A DNA stretch of 28,331 bases from Deltaproteobacteria bacterium UBA2957 (GCA_002348535.1 DEBL01000004.1:610-28940), one strand, 5' to 3'; counted from the stretch's first letter, positions 1 through 8,810 are shown. Program-made: numbers and translations. Notes: generated by a model from the letters alone, not told the origin.

Positions 1-1
1 T

Positions 2-790
2 GTGGACGCCGATGGCGACGGTGCCCGTTCGGTGGACGGCAGCACGGTGGTCAGCGATGACTTGGAGTGCGACGCCGAAGGCGAGGCGAGCGGGTCTGCC
101 AGTGCAGACTGCAACGACGCGGATGCTTCTGTGGCCCCTGGAGCGGATGAGATTCCAGCCGACGGCATCGACTCAGACTGCGATGGCGCAGAGTTGTGCT
201 TTACCGACTACGACGGCGACGGATTCCGTCCCGATGAGTATTCGGAAGTCGAAGGCGATCTGCTCTGTACGGGTGCCGGCCTTGTGGGGGCGGATGCGCC
301 TGCGGGAGATTGCGACGATTCCGATGCATCCATCAACCCCGAAGGCGTTGAGATGGTTGCCGACGGTCTGGACAGCAACTGCGACGGCATTGAGCAGTGC
401 TACATCGACGCCGATAACGACGGCTTCCGCACCGAAGACGGCGCGGTGGTTGACTCGGAGTTCATCGACTGCAACGGCGACGGCGTCTCGGGAGCGGATG
501 CGCCGGACACGGACTGCGATGACGAGCGCGCCGACGTGAACCCCGATCAGGGCGATGCGATTGGCGACGAATTGGATGCAGACTGCGACGGCTTTGAGCA
601 CTGCTATGTCGATGCGGACGGCGACGGCTACCGAACCACTGAGGTGGTGGAGTCGATCGACGACGACTGCCAAGACGCCGGCGAGGCCACGATGGACGTG
701 CCGCTCGTCGACTGCGACGACACCCGCTCGGGCGTGAACCCGGGTGCGGAAGAAATCGAAGGCGACGGTGTGGACCAAGACTGCGACGGC
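2..790 (+). repeat. Four tandem MopE-type coding repeats
   Basis: Units lie at about 2-196, 197-397, 398-601 and 602-790, counted from the recurring 'DCDG' unit end and 'C(Y/F)xDxDxDG' unit start. The protein pattern is conserved and the DNA has diverged, so these are old duplications rather than a fresh expansion. More units may lie upstream of the window. Confidence 0.75.
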
Positions 791-1000
791 ACCGATCCGG
801 GCGGCGATGCGGTGGCATCGGACGACACGGCGAGCCCGAGCGGCTCCAGCGACGACACCCCCATTGAGGTCACCGTCGAGATGGACGCTCCGGCCAGCGA
901 AGACAAGGGCGGCTGCAGCACCACCGGTCAGCGCAGCACACCGCTGGTGTGGATCATCGGCGTGTTGGGTCTGCTGGGTCTTCGTAATCGCGAACATTGA
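2..1000 (+). CDS. MopE-like repeat surface protein with MYXO-CTERM-like tail (5' partial)
   Basis: The frame is open from the first bases of the window, so the true start lies upstream. The visible 332 residues hold four repeats of about 63-68 residues. Each starts near 'CYxDADGDGY', passes a 'DCDD' motif followed by 'VNPGAEEI', and ends in 'DGxDxDCDG'. This is the putative metal-binding MopE-type repeat common in myxobacterial surface proteins; Ca or Cu binding is inferred only from the Asp/Cys pattern. A Ser/Thr/Asp-rich linker (about 265-300) leads to 'GGCSTT' (Cys at 305), a hydrophobic stretch and a short 'RNREH' end, matching the MYXO-CTERM sorting architecture. The protein is therefore likely Cys-processed and surface anchored. 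The last 47 bases are antisense to the 3' end of the next gene. Confidence 0.88.
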   Translation: MDADGDGARSVDGSTVVSDDLECDAEGEASGSASADCNDADASVAPGADEIPADGIDSDCDGAELCFTDYDGDGFRPDEYSEVEGDLLCTGAGLVGADAPAGDCDDSDASINPEGVEMVADGLDSNCDGIEQCYIDADNDGFRTEDGAVVDSEFIDCNGDGVSGADAPDTDCDDERADVNPDQGDAIGDELDADCDGFEHCYVDADGDGYRTTEVVESIDDDCQDAGEATMDVPLVDCDDTRSGVNPGAEEIEGDGVDQDCDGTDPGGDAVASDDTASPSGSSDDTPIEVTVEMDAPASEDKGGCSTTGQRSTPLVWIIGVLGLLGLRNREH

Positions 1001-2402
1001 CCCCGCGACGCAGCGGTGGGATCCAGTGTCCCGCCGCGGCATCGGCGGCTAGGGCGCGCGCACACGGTTTCTTCCGGTCGGTCACTTCATTGCCGACCTT
1101 GGCGTCGGGGTGCATCACGAGCAGTTCGCTAATGACCGGCCACGGCCTTCGCCACCGCGCCCACGGCGAGAGCACCGAGCCAATGGTGCCGGTCACCATG
1201 GCGCCGAGCAGGAGCGCGGCTGTGGCCCCCCGGAGCGTGGTCCACCGGGTGCGGCCCCACACGGGCGGCAGCCGCTGAACCAATGACCCGCCCGCGATGC
1301 CCACGAGAACGGCGAGGCCCGGCAGGATCTGGCACAAAAAGCGCACCCGAATCTCGGCCATGTTGGCCTGACCGTGAAAGGCGATGGCGAAGGGGGCCAC
1401 GGTGGCGGCGGTGGCCACGAAGGCCCGAGGGCTGCGCCACAGGGTGACGGCGGCGACGGCTGCTGCGCCCGCCCACACGGGCACCAAGGGTGCGATGTGG
1501 TTGTTGGCCGCAAAGCGGGCCACGGGCGGCGGAAAGCCATCGATGATGGGCACCTGAAGCTGCAGCACCACAAACCAGACGGTTTGAACCCAGTCCCACG
1601 GCGCGGTGCGGCCCCACACAAACGCTCCGCCCACGTCCCATGGCGGCTGGTGGGCGGGGTGGTCCGAACCGTACATGTGAAACAGCGGCCGCACGTCCAT
1701 CTGGGCTTCGAGGCTCACCGCATCGGCGGGAAAGCTCCACCGGGCCACGAGGTAGCTCGCGGCCAACGGGGCCAGAAACCACCGAACCGCTTGGCCCCGG
1801 TCGGCGGCCCGCCAGATGGCCCACGCCGCCGCCAGACTCCACGGACCGGCCCACACCAGACCGCGCACGTCGGCGAGCAGGGCGAGGCCCGTGCCCGCTC
1901 CGGTGAGCGCCAAGTGCTTGGGGTTCTTCGAGACAATGCCCATGGTGCACAGGGCGGCTCCCACCACCAAGAAGGCGGCCACCATGGGGTAGAAGGTCAG
2001 GATGCGGCTCAGCAGCACCACGGGGCCCAAGGCGAGGCCCGCGAGCGCGGCCAGCAGGCCCGCCGTGCGGCCTGCCGCCGCCCGCCCCCATGCATAGAGT
2101 CCGGCGCCCACCAGCACGGCGGCAGCGATGCTCGAGGTGCGCAGGGCGGTCATGATGCCCACCGACTCGGATAGGGGGGCGGCCAGCCAGCCCGTGATCT
2201 TGGATCGCTTGATCGACCACGGCACGTCCGGTTCACCGTTGAGATGCAAAATGGCGTTGCAGTAGTCCGACAGGTCGGCGGTGTTCCACGGGTCCAGCAT
2301 GTGGGCCCGGGCCAGTTCGGTGTCGGCGATCCACCAGCACGCCACGCCCATGGCTGCGGCAATGAACGCGTCGAGGGCAAAGCGAGCCGCGGAGGGAAGC
2401 AC
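954..2402 (-). CDS. Polytopic membrane protein, GT-C glycosyltransferase-like
   Basis: A 482-residue protein made mostly of hydrophobic helices (roughly ten). An N-terminal membrane segment is followed by a loop with acidic residues ('TADLSDY', near 43-49). First-loop acidic residues of this sort are typical of GT-C/PMT-type lipid-linked sugar transferases. No signature beyond this topology is visible, so the transferase call is an inference. The start used is GTG; an in-frame ATG 18 codons later (2348) is possible because no clear ribosome site precedes either. It lies 22 bases after the sulfatase-like gene on the same strand and is probably the last gene of that operon, so it may act on the same envelope glycan or lipid. 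Its 3' end overlaps the convergent MopE-like gene by 47 bases. Confidence 0.6.
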   Translation of the reverse strand: MLPSAARFALDAFIAAAMGVACWWIADTELARAHMLDPWNTADLSDYCNAILHLNGEPDVPWSIKRSKITGWLAAPLSESVGIMTALRTSSIAAAVLVGAGLYAWGRAAAGRTAGLLAALAGLALGPVVLLSRILTFYPMVAAFLVVGAALCTMGIVSKNPKHLALTGAGTGLALLADVRGLVWAGPWSLAAAWAIWRAADRGQAVRWFLAPLAASYLVARWSFPADAVSLEAQMDVRPLFHMYGSDHPAHQPPWDVGGAFVWGRTAPWDWVQTVWFVVLQLQVPIIDGFPPPVARFAANNHIAPLVPVWAGAAAVAAVTLWRSPRAFVATAATVAPFAIAFHGQANMAEIRVRFLCQILPGLAVLVGIAGGSLVQRLPPVWGRTRWTTLRGATAALLLGAMVTGTIGSVLSPWARWRRPWPVISELLVMHPDAKVGNEVTDRKKPCARALAADAAAGHWIPPLRRGVNVRDYEDPADPTRR

Positions 2403-2424
2403 TGGGGTTAGCCTCGGCTGCCGG

Positions 2425-4443
2425 TCACTCGACGTAGCCCAAGGCCTGCAGCATGCGGCGCTCGGTCTCCGAGAGTTCTTCGTCGCTGGTCGCGTCTTCG
2501 GCCTCGTCGGGTTCGTCGTCGGTCACTTTGGCGTTGGTGGGCAGGGTGTCGAAGCGGTTGCCGAGGGCGTTGAGGGCCACTTGTTCGTCTTTCGGAATCC
2601 ACGTTCGAAGTTCGGCCATCAAGGCCTCGGAGATGCCCTTGGGTGCCTCGCCTGTCTTGAACAGGTTGGTGAGCTCTTCGGGGTCGTTCTTCAGGTTGAA
2701 CAGCTCCCACTTGCCTTTGCCCTTTTTGGGGGTGTAGATGAGCTTCCAGTCGCCCGTGCGAATGCCGCGCAGCTTGCCGTTGACGCCCTTGACGTACCGT
2801 CGCTTGTTCCACTTGAAGTAGGAGATGTCGGTCTCCATGAAGGCCGGTCCGGGCCGCTCGGCGCGCAGGTCGACGCCATCGTTCTCGGGTATGGCGATGT
2901 CGGCCATGCCCAAAATGGTGGGCATCACGTCGATGCTGCGGACCGGGTCGGTGTTGACGGCTCCCGCTTCGAGCATGCCGGGGGCCTTGATGATGAGCGG
3001 GATCGCCATCGAGGCGTCGTAGAGGAACTCCCCGTGGTGGTACCAGTAGTCGTGCTCCCCCAAGGAGTGGCCGTGGTCGGCGGTGAAGATGACGATGGTG
3101 TTGTCGGCAACCCCCATCTCGTCGAGGGCATCGAGCATTTGTCCCACTTGGTCGGCGTTGTAGGTGACCTCTTTGCGGTACAGCTCGCAGGCCCGCTCGT
3201 TTTCTTCGTCAGACAAGGGGTTCTTGAACATCATCTCGCCCCGCGAGATGCGCTTGATCTTCTGAATGTTGTTGACCTTGCACTCGCCGTCTTCGCCGGG
3301 CGGGCGGTAGGGCCAGTGGGGGTCGAAGTAGTGCACGTAGCCGTAAAAGGGCTGGGGTGCGTTGCGCATCCAGTCCACGATGCGGTTGGTGGCCACCCGC
3401 GCGTCGGTGTTGCCGTCGAAGGGCCGGATGCGGCGGGTGGTGAAGGTGTCGATGGCCGTCACCCAGCCGCTCAGCCGCGCCGGACCCCACGCCCGCTCGA
3501 GCTCAAAGAAGGACCAGAATTGGTCGAAGCCCTGCTCGAAGCCCCGGCCTCGCATGACCCAGCCGTTGTGCACAAAGGCTGCCGTGCTGTAGCCGTTGGC
3601 GCTGAGGGTCTCGGCCAATGTTTCTTGGTCGGCACCCAGCGAGTCCTTGAGGATGCGCACGCCGTTGGTCACCGGGTACTTCCCGGTCTGAAACGCGGCG
3701 ACCGACTGGGTGGTCTTGGGTATGACCGTGATGGCGTCGTCGTAGCGGGTGCCCTCTTCGCTGAGCCGGGTGATGCCCGGCGTGGGCGTGGCATCACCGT
3801 AGGGCTGAACGTGGTCCTGGCGGAGGGTGTCGACCAAGACAAAGAGCACATTGGGTTTGTCGGACGCTTCGGGAGAGACGCCCACCGCGTGGACGGTCGC
3901 CCCAGCGGCACCAACAAGGCCCAAGGCCAGCACAGCGCGGGCGGTCCACTGGCGCACCGCCGTGCGTTCGGTGTTGAACACCAATCCTGCCAGCACGGTC
4001 ACCACTGCACCGGGCAGCAAGAAGGCCAACTGTTCATCGACCGCGGTGGTGTAGACCGGCACCCGGCCCCACAGGCCCGGGGTGGCCAAGGCCACGGCCA
4101 GCAGGCCCCACGACCACGACCAGATGCGCTGGAGCGCGAGCAAGACCACCACCGCGCCGGCGGCGTACAGGCTGGTGGTCTCGAAGCGGTCCTCGCCCAC
4201 GTACCGGGCGCCGTACACAAAAGCGGTGTAGACGAATCCCGTGGCCACCACGGACTGTCGAAGCAGGGTGTGGAGCAGGGAAAACAGGCCCATGTTGATC
4301 GCGATGATGACGAGGCCCCAGCCGATGCCGAGGGCCACCCGCCATGCTCGGGGGTCGTCCATCAACCAGTCCCAGCGGACAATGGCAATGGCTTCGTACA
4401 GGCCCACAAGGGCGCCCAGCGTGGCAATGCGTGCAGTGTTCAT
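2425..4443 (-). CDS. Membrane-anchored sulfatase-like / LtaS-like phosphotransferase
   Basis: A 672-residue protein. The first 190 residues contain about six or seven membrane helices, and the rest is an alkaline-phosphatase-superfamily domain of sulfatase type. Metal-site motifs are visible: 'NVLFVLVDTLRQDH' (D205), 'HYFDPHWPY' (H371, D374), 'FTADHGHSLGEH' (D456, H457, H465). The C-terminus 'LQALGYVE' is typical of this group. The sulfatase nucleophile motif C/S-x-P-S-R is replaced by 'KTTQSVAAF', with Thr244 in the nucleophile place. Formylglycine formation is therefore not expected, and a phospho-transfer or hydrolysis role (LtaS or phosphoethanolamine-transferase style) is more likely than sulfate ester cleavage. 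The start overlaps the stop of the upstream gene as ATGA, implying translational coupling. The substrate is unknown, probably an envelope lipid or glycan at the outer face of the inner membrane. Confidence 0.8.
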   Translation of the reverse strand: MNTARIATLGALVGLYEAIAIVRWDWLMDDPRAWRVALGIGWGLVIIAINMGLFSLLHTLLRQSVVATGFVYTAFVYGARYVGEDRFETTSLYAAGAVVVLLALQRIWSWSWGLLAVALATPGLWGRVPVYTTAVDEQLAFLLPGAVVTVLAGLVFNTERTAVRQWTARAVLALGLVGAAGATVHAVGVSPEASDKPNVLFVLVDTLRQDHVQPYGDATPTPGITRLSEEGTRYDDAITVIPKTTQSVAAFQTGKYPVTNGVRILKDSLGADQETLAETLSANGYSTAAFVHNGWVMRGRGFEQGFDQFWSFFELERAWGPARLSGWVTAIDTFTTRRIRPFDGNTDARVATNRIVDWMRNAPQPFYGYVHYFDPHWPYRPPGEDGECKVNNIQKIKRISRGEMMFKNPLSDEENERACELYRKEVTYNADQVGQMLDALDEMGVADNTIVIFTADHGHSLGEHDYWYHHGEFLYDASMAIPLIIKAPGMLEAGAVNTDPVRSIDVMPTILGMADIAIPENDGVDLRAERPGPAFMETDISYFKWNKRRYVKGVNGKLRGIRTGDWKLIYTPKKGKGKWELFNLKNDPEELTNLFKTGEAPKGISEALMAELRTWIPKDEQVALNALGNRFDTLPTNAKVTDDEPDEAEDATSDEELSETERRMLQALGYVE

Positions 4444-6668
4444 GTGTTCGACTCCTGATGGGCGCCGCGAGGGCCGAGACGCACCATTCCGGCCATCGTG
4501 AGCCCCACGATGAGCCAGAAGAAGCCGTCTTGTAGCATTGCAGCCAAGCGCATGCCGCCCGCTTGTTCATCGGCAGCGATCAACCAAGCCAAGGCAAAGA
4601 CCGCGATGAAGGCGTGGCGCATGAGGGTGAAGCCCACGGCGGTGTTGACCACGGTGGCGGCTTGGGTGCCAAACAGGCGCTGGGCGACGATGATCATGAG
4701 CGGCAGGTGCGCCATGCATTTGTAGGTGGTCACAATGGCAATGACCCACCAAAATTGTTCGTGGAGTCGACCCGGAAGCCACTCGATGGCAAAGGTGAAG
4801 TCCACACCCCCCGAGGTCAGTCCGAAGGTCCATGCAAGACCCATGTAGGCGCCGAGGGCCAAGACAAGGCCGCTCGCCCACCGGGTGATGGCGGGGTGGT
4901 CGGCCGTGCGGATGATCCACAGCCCGGCGGCCACGACGCTGACGGTGGCGTACAGCCCGTAGAGCTGGAAGTCCTTGAACATAAACGGCGCGGCCCACGC
5001 GAAGGCAAGGCTCAGCAGGCGAGCATGGCTCGGTCGGCGCCATCCAAAGCTGACGCCGATGGCGGCGGTAAACGCCGCGTAGGCATACACCGGCAGCGCA
5101 ACGATTCCCGATGCACCGATGCCGGCTGCCGCAGCCCACGCGAGGCGCTTCCACCCGGCAGCGCGTTCGACAAGGGCGTGAATCCCTGCGGCCATGGTGC
5201 CAATGGCGATGGGGGCAAGCGTCGGGTTGGACTTGAGCCATCCCGCTCCCCGGTAGCGGGTGATCTCAAGGTTGAAGATGCGGAAGTCGCCGAGCTTGAA
5301 GAACACCCAGGCCGCCAGCGCGCCCGCACCAATCACCGCGGCGCGTCGACCCCAGCGGGGCCGTGTCGCAGCGGCAAGGGTCGCGGCCACAATCAAGGGG
5401 CTCATCAGGTTGCCCAAGTTCTTGAGCACGCCGTAGTGGTGCACCACCGGGAACAGACAGACCAGCAGCGCACCCGATGTGACCGTGGCCCCCATCAGGG
5501 CTCCGGCCGGCTTGCGCGCCACCGCCATTCCGACGACCGCGGCCGCCAAGGGCACCCAGTACAGCACGGTGTGCATGCGCGGGTAGCTGCCGGCGAAGTG
5601 GTACACGGCCATCCAGGCCTCGAACCCAACCCCCATGACTGTGGCCATGACGGCGACTCCGCCAATCCACCACCGCCGTCCGGCGACCGTGGCATTGGCC
5701 AAGATCACCAAGCAAACCAACACAGCGGCCACCGGAAAGCCGGGAGCGGCCCGGCTGGAGCCGGATGTGACGAGCGCCTTGGCCTCCGGTCCCACCCGGT
5801 CGGTGAGCCAGCCCACCCAGTCCGGATCCCAGTCGATCTGGTCGGAATAGAGACCCGTGACGGCCCCCGACAGGTAGCGGATGGCGCTGATGGGAATCCG
5901 CTCGTTTACGGTCATGGGTGTGATGTTCGGTGACTTGGCCACCACAAGGGTGGGGATGTCCATGCCCTGAACGTGGCGGCCGTCGGGACCGTGGCCGTGG
6001 TCGCCGGCCACGATCAGGTCCATGTCATCGGGAAGCCACGCGAGGACATCCGCCACCAGCTTGTCGGCCCGCTGCACACTTTTCTTGTACTTCTTGGTGC
6101 CCACCCGATGGTGGTGGGCCTTGGTGTCGTGCCAAATCCAGTGGTACAGCAGCACGTCTGCGTCTTGGGCCCGCTGCTCGGCTTGTTGCTCTTCGGCGAC
6201 CGATGGACCCTTCTTGAACACGTCGCGGGTGTGGGCGTCGCCCTTGAAGGGCTTGAGGTCGCCGGCGGTGACCATCGCCACCGTGCGTCCAGCGGCCTTG
6301 GCGTCTCGAAGCAAGTTGGCGCCCGGGTCGGTGGTGCCCACACCAAAGTTTTGAAACAAGCCAAACAATGTGAAGGCGGTTCGTCCGGTCAGTGTCTCTT
6401 TGACGCAGACGTAGGTGATGCGCTCCAAGCAGGGCTCCACAGGGGCGTAAAACCCGTCCTTTGCGAAGGCCTTGAGGTTCGGCATGGACTCGAAGTTCGG
6501 AATGCTCAGCGAGTCAATGATGAACAGCAACAGGCGACGGCCGGAGGCATCGTCGACCGTCTCGGGCGCAGCGGTGCTCGGGGGATTGCCGCGGTTGAAC
6601 TCCACGGCCATGCCCAGCAGCAGGGCCAACGCAAATCCGATCCATATACGCTTTAGCAACCGGTCCAC
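4440..6668 (-). CDS. Alkaline-phosphatase-head polytopic membrane protein, GPI ethanolamine-phosphate transferase-like
   Basis: A 742-residue protein with one N-terminal anchor (about 8-22), a periplasmic alkaline-phosphatase-type domain (about 44-280) and twelve or more helices to the end. Core motifs: 'LLLFIIDSLS' with metal ligand D52, a Thr-bearing segment 'RITYVCVKETLTG' (T85 likely nucleophile), 'HWIWHDTKAHHH' (D181, H185) and 'VAGDHGHGPDGRH' (D223, H224, H232). This order, a phosphodiesterase head followed by a large polytopic tail, matches eukaryotic PIG-N/O/G proteins, which add phosphoethanolamine to glycolipid mannose. A bacterial envelope phosphoethanolamine or phosphoglycerol transferase is inferred. 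The GTG start at 6668 overlaps the recQ stop by 16 bases; a TTG at 6659, better spaced from a GAGG, is an alternative. The next gene starts inside its stop codon (ATGA). Confidence 0.7.
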   Translation of the reverse strand: MDRLLKRIWIGFALALLLGMAVEFNRGNPPSTAAPETVDDASGRRLLLFIIDSLSIPNFESMPNLKAFAKDGFYAPVEPCLERITYVCVKETLTGRTAFTLFGLFQNFGVGTTDPGANLLRDAKAAGRTVAMVTAGDLKPFKGDAHTRDVFKKGPSVAEEQQAEQRAQDADVLLYHWIWHDTKAHHHRVGTKKYKKSVQRADKLVADVLAWLPDDMDLIVAGDHGHGPDGRHVQGMDIPTLVVAKSPNITPMTVNERIPISAIRYLSGAVTGLYSDQIDWDPDWVGWLTDRVGPEAKALVTSGSSRAAPGFPVAAVLVCLVILANATVAGRRWWIGGVAVMATVMGVGFEAWMAVYHFAGSYPRMHTVLYWVPLAAAVVGMAVARKPAGALMGATVTSGALLVCLFPVVHHYGVLKNLGNLMSPLIVAATLAAATRPRWGRRAAVIGAGALAAWVFFKLGDFRIFNLEITRYRGAGWLKSNPTLAPIAIGTMAAGIHALVERAAGWKRLAWAAAAGIGASGIVALPVYAYAAFTAAIGVSFGWRRPSHARLLSLAFAWAAPFMFKDFQLYGLYATVSVVAAGLWIIRTADHPAITRWASGLVLALGAYMGLAWTFGLTSGGVDFTFAIEWLPGRLHEQFWWVIAIVTTYKCMAHLPLMIIVAQRLFGTQAATVVNTAVGFTLMRHAFIAVFALAWLIAADEQAGGMRLAAMLQDGFFWLIVGLTMAGMVRLGPRGAHQESNT

Positions 6669-8749
6669 CCTCGAACAGCTTCGACGAAGGAGGCCCCATA
6701 TCGCGCTACACGCTTTGGGCCCATTCCGTGAATCCCCTCGAGGGCCTCGGTGGAGGTGGGTCGAGACGCGGCAATGCCCAGCAGTGTGCGATTGGATGCG
6801 ATTACGTAGGCGGGAACGGCCTCGGTCTCGGCGAGATCGCGGCGCACAGCGCGGAGGCGCGCGAGCAGATCTTCATCGATCACTCCGTCGCCCCCTTCGC
6901 TGATGTCGATGCGGGTCTCGGGCGCTGCGTGGACCGCTGGCATGGCCAGTTGCACATCGGTCTCTTCACCCTTCATGACGGCCCAACCAAGCGGGCTCAC
7001 GCTCAGGTTCTTCCACGTTCGGGTCTGACCCCGTACGGTCTTGGAGGTCAGGTCCGTCTCAATGAGCCCACCTGCCTCCATGGCGCCGAGGACCGTCTCA
7101 ACCCGCGACTGGGGGACGCCGCGAAGAATCCCCCACGTGCTCAGTTTCTCGAATTCCCATGCGCGTACTGACTTGTCTCGGGAGCCGGTCACCACCTTGC
7201 AGATCATCGACACCGAAAAGGCCCGCCGCATTCGCGCCATGCAGGCCAGAATTTTTCGGACCATCTCGAGTTCAGGCTCGGTGAGTGAGCGGGCCTCTTC
7301 GATCATGGGACGGCCCGCATCGCACCCGGTGCACCGTCCGCATCGGTCCCATTCTGGGGTCTCGCCAAAGTAGCGCAGGAGTGTGGCGCGCTGGCAGGGA
7401 GACTCTCCGTACTGGACCATGCGATCCAGTTGGTTGAACGCATGGTGACGGCGCCTGTCCATTTCGGCTTCGGTGAGTTCGAGGTCGCGGCCCGGTTCTG
7501 TCAGTTGGATACCAAACAGGGTTTTGCCGGAGGACGCATCGCGGCTGGTGGCCCGTCCGGTGAGTCCGCACCGACGGAGCACGCTCAGGCAACTGCCGAC
7601 CTGTCGTTCATCAAGTTCCGTGGCGTAGCCAATGGCGCTCTCGGACATCCAGACGGGATTGTCTCCGTCACCGCGAAGCGTGGCGTACACGCGGTGCACA
7701 TCGGACGCCGGTGGATGGGTGTTCTGGATGAAGAACTCTTGGAGTTGGCGGTCGGCGTTTCGGTGCAGCAGGATGGCAGTGGCCGGTTTCCGGTCGCGGC
7801 CGGCCCGGCCGACTTCTTGGTAGTAGGCCTCGATGGTGCCCGGAAGGTCAAAGTGAACGATGGTTCGAATGTCGGCTTTGTCGACGCCCATCCCGAAGGC
7901 GTTGGTGGCCACCACCACCGGGAGCGTTCCGTTGATGAAGTCCTCTTGAACACGGCGACGAGACTCGTGGTCGAGTCCGGCATGGTAGGCCGCCGCGGCA
8001 AACCCTTGGGCCGTCAGGGTCTGGGTCACCGCCTCCACGTGCTTGCGAGTGGCGCAGTAGACCAGCGCGGGGAGGCTGCGCAGAAGGCCAGGCAGCATGG
8101 TGTGCTTGGCCTTGGGAGAGCGGGCGGTGGCAATCTCGAGGCGCAGGTTCTCCCGGTCGAAGCCGGTGACGAAGCGCTGGGTCTGAGGGGCCTTGAGTTG
8201 CGCCAAGATGTCGTCCGCCACATCAGGGGTCGCGGTCGCAGTGAGGGCAACCGTGGGCACATCCGGAAGGGCCGCTCGGACCGCTCCAAGGCGCAAGTAG
8301 TCGGGGCGAAAGTCGTGGCCCCACTGGCTGATGCAGTGGGCCTCATCGATGGCAAGCAGCGTCACGTTGGTCTGCTTCAGTGTGCTCATGAACCGATCGG
8401 TGAAGCGCTCCGGAGCCACATACACCAACTGGTAGTCGCCCCGGACCATGCCCTCGGTGCGTTCACGGCGTTCGTCCCACGACAGACTCGAGTTGATGAG
8501 CGTAGCGCGAATGCCCTTGGCACTGAGCGCGTCAACTTGGTCCTTCATGAGGGCGATCAGCGGCGACACAACGAGGGCGGTTCCGCCTCTGGCCAAGGCG
8601 GGCAGTTGGTAACAGAGCGACTTGCCGTGACCGGTGGGCATGACGACAAGTGCATCATTGCCGCTGACGATGTGGTTGATCACAGCACGCTGGCCGGGGC
8701 GGAATTCGGAGAAGCCGAAGTGCCGATGAAGTACCTGTTCCAGATCCAT
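6653..8749 (-). CDS. recQ: ATP-dependent DNA helicase RecQ
   Basis: A 3'-5' superfamily 2 helicase acting in recombination and replication-fork repair. From the ATG at 8749 the protein is 698 residues. It begins 'MDLEQVLHRHFGFSEFRPGQ', the usual RecQ start with motif 0. Further motifs are Walker A 'MPTGHGKS', 'DEAHCISQWGHDFRPDY' (motif II plus aromatic loop), 'ALTATAT', 'YHAGL', 'VVATNAFGMGVDKADIR', and 'YYQEVGRAGRD' (motif VI). A zinc-binding RQC segment follows with four Cys (one in 'SPCQRA', three in 'DRCGRCTGC'), then a winged-helix region and a C-terminal HRDC-like domain ('GIHGMGPKRVARYG'). The frame is open for 42 more codons upstream, but those residues are low-complexity and would overlap the preceding gene, so the ATG is chosen. 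The gene sits inside a run of envelope genes, and its stop overlaps the start of the next gene. Confidence 0.96.
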   Translation of the reverse strand: MDLEQVLHRHFGFSEFRPGQRAVINHIVSGNDALVVMPTGHGKSLCYQLPALARGGTALVVSPLIALMKDQVDALSAKGIRATLINSSLSWDERRERTEGMVRGDYQLVYVAPERFTDRFMSTLKQTNVTLLAIDEAHCISQWGHDFRPDYLRLGAVRAALPDVPTVALTATATPDVADDILAQLKAPQTQRFVTGFDRENLRLEIATARSPKAKHTMLPGLLRSLPALVYCATRKHVEAVTQTLTAQGFAAAAYHAGLDHESRRRVQEDFINGTLPVVVATNAFGMGVDKADIRTIVHFDLPGTIEAYYQEVGRAGRDRKPATAILLHRNADRQLQEFFIQNTHPPASDVHRVYATLRGDGDNPVWMSESAIGYATELDERQVGSCLSVLRRCGLTGRATSRDASSGKTLFGIQLTEPGRDLELTEAEMDRRRHHAFNQLDRMVQYGESPCQRATLLRYFGETPEWDRCGRCTGCDAGRPMIEEARSLTEPELEMVRKILACMARMRRAFSVSMICKVVTGSRDKSVRAWEFEKLSTWGILRGVPQSRVETVLGAMEAGGLIETDLTSKTVRGQTRTWKNLSVSPLGWAVMKGEETDVQLAMPAVHAAPETRIDISEGGDGVIDEDLLARLRAVRRDLAETEAVPAYVIASNRTLLGIAASRPTSTEALEGIHGMGPKRVARYGASFVEAVRGWTGC

Positions 8750-8793
8750 GCTCGGCTCGTAGCGCGTTGATGGCGCCGGTGCCGTTCGGCAAT

Positions 8794-8810
8794 CGGACAA
8801 GGAGTGTCCG
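8794..8810 (-). terminator. Hairpin just after a stop codon, possible attenuator before recQ
   Basis: CGGACA and TGTCCG form a perfect 6-base inverted repeat with a 5-base loop, directly after the stop codon (8811-8813) of the small exported protein gene. A second small inverted repeat, TGCCG-TT-CGGCA, lies at 8780-8791. No T-run follows, so this is at best a weak or partial terminator, or an mRNA-stabilising stem, between the upstream gene and recQ. Confidence 0.35.

Noticed and set aside
173..1042. A 289-codon leftward open frame opposite the MopE-like repeats
   Set aside because: The Val/Ala/His-rich repeats are simply the reverse complement of the Asp/Gly-rich repeat codons.
2281..4458. 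A 725-codon open frame on the + strand
   Set aside because: It is antisense to the sulfatase-like gene, whose motifs and ATGA coupling are clear. The translation is low in recognisable motifs; long shadow frames are common in GC-rich DNA.
4563..5933. A 456-codon + strand open frame
   Set aside because: It is antisense to the helix-rich tail of the GPI-transferase-like gene and its product is Gly/His/Arg/Asp-rich without domains.
7430..8770. A 446-codon + strand open frame
   Set aside because: It is antisense to recQ, which carries every helicase motif in the other strand.
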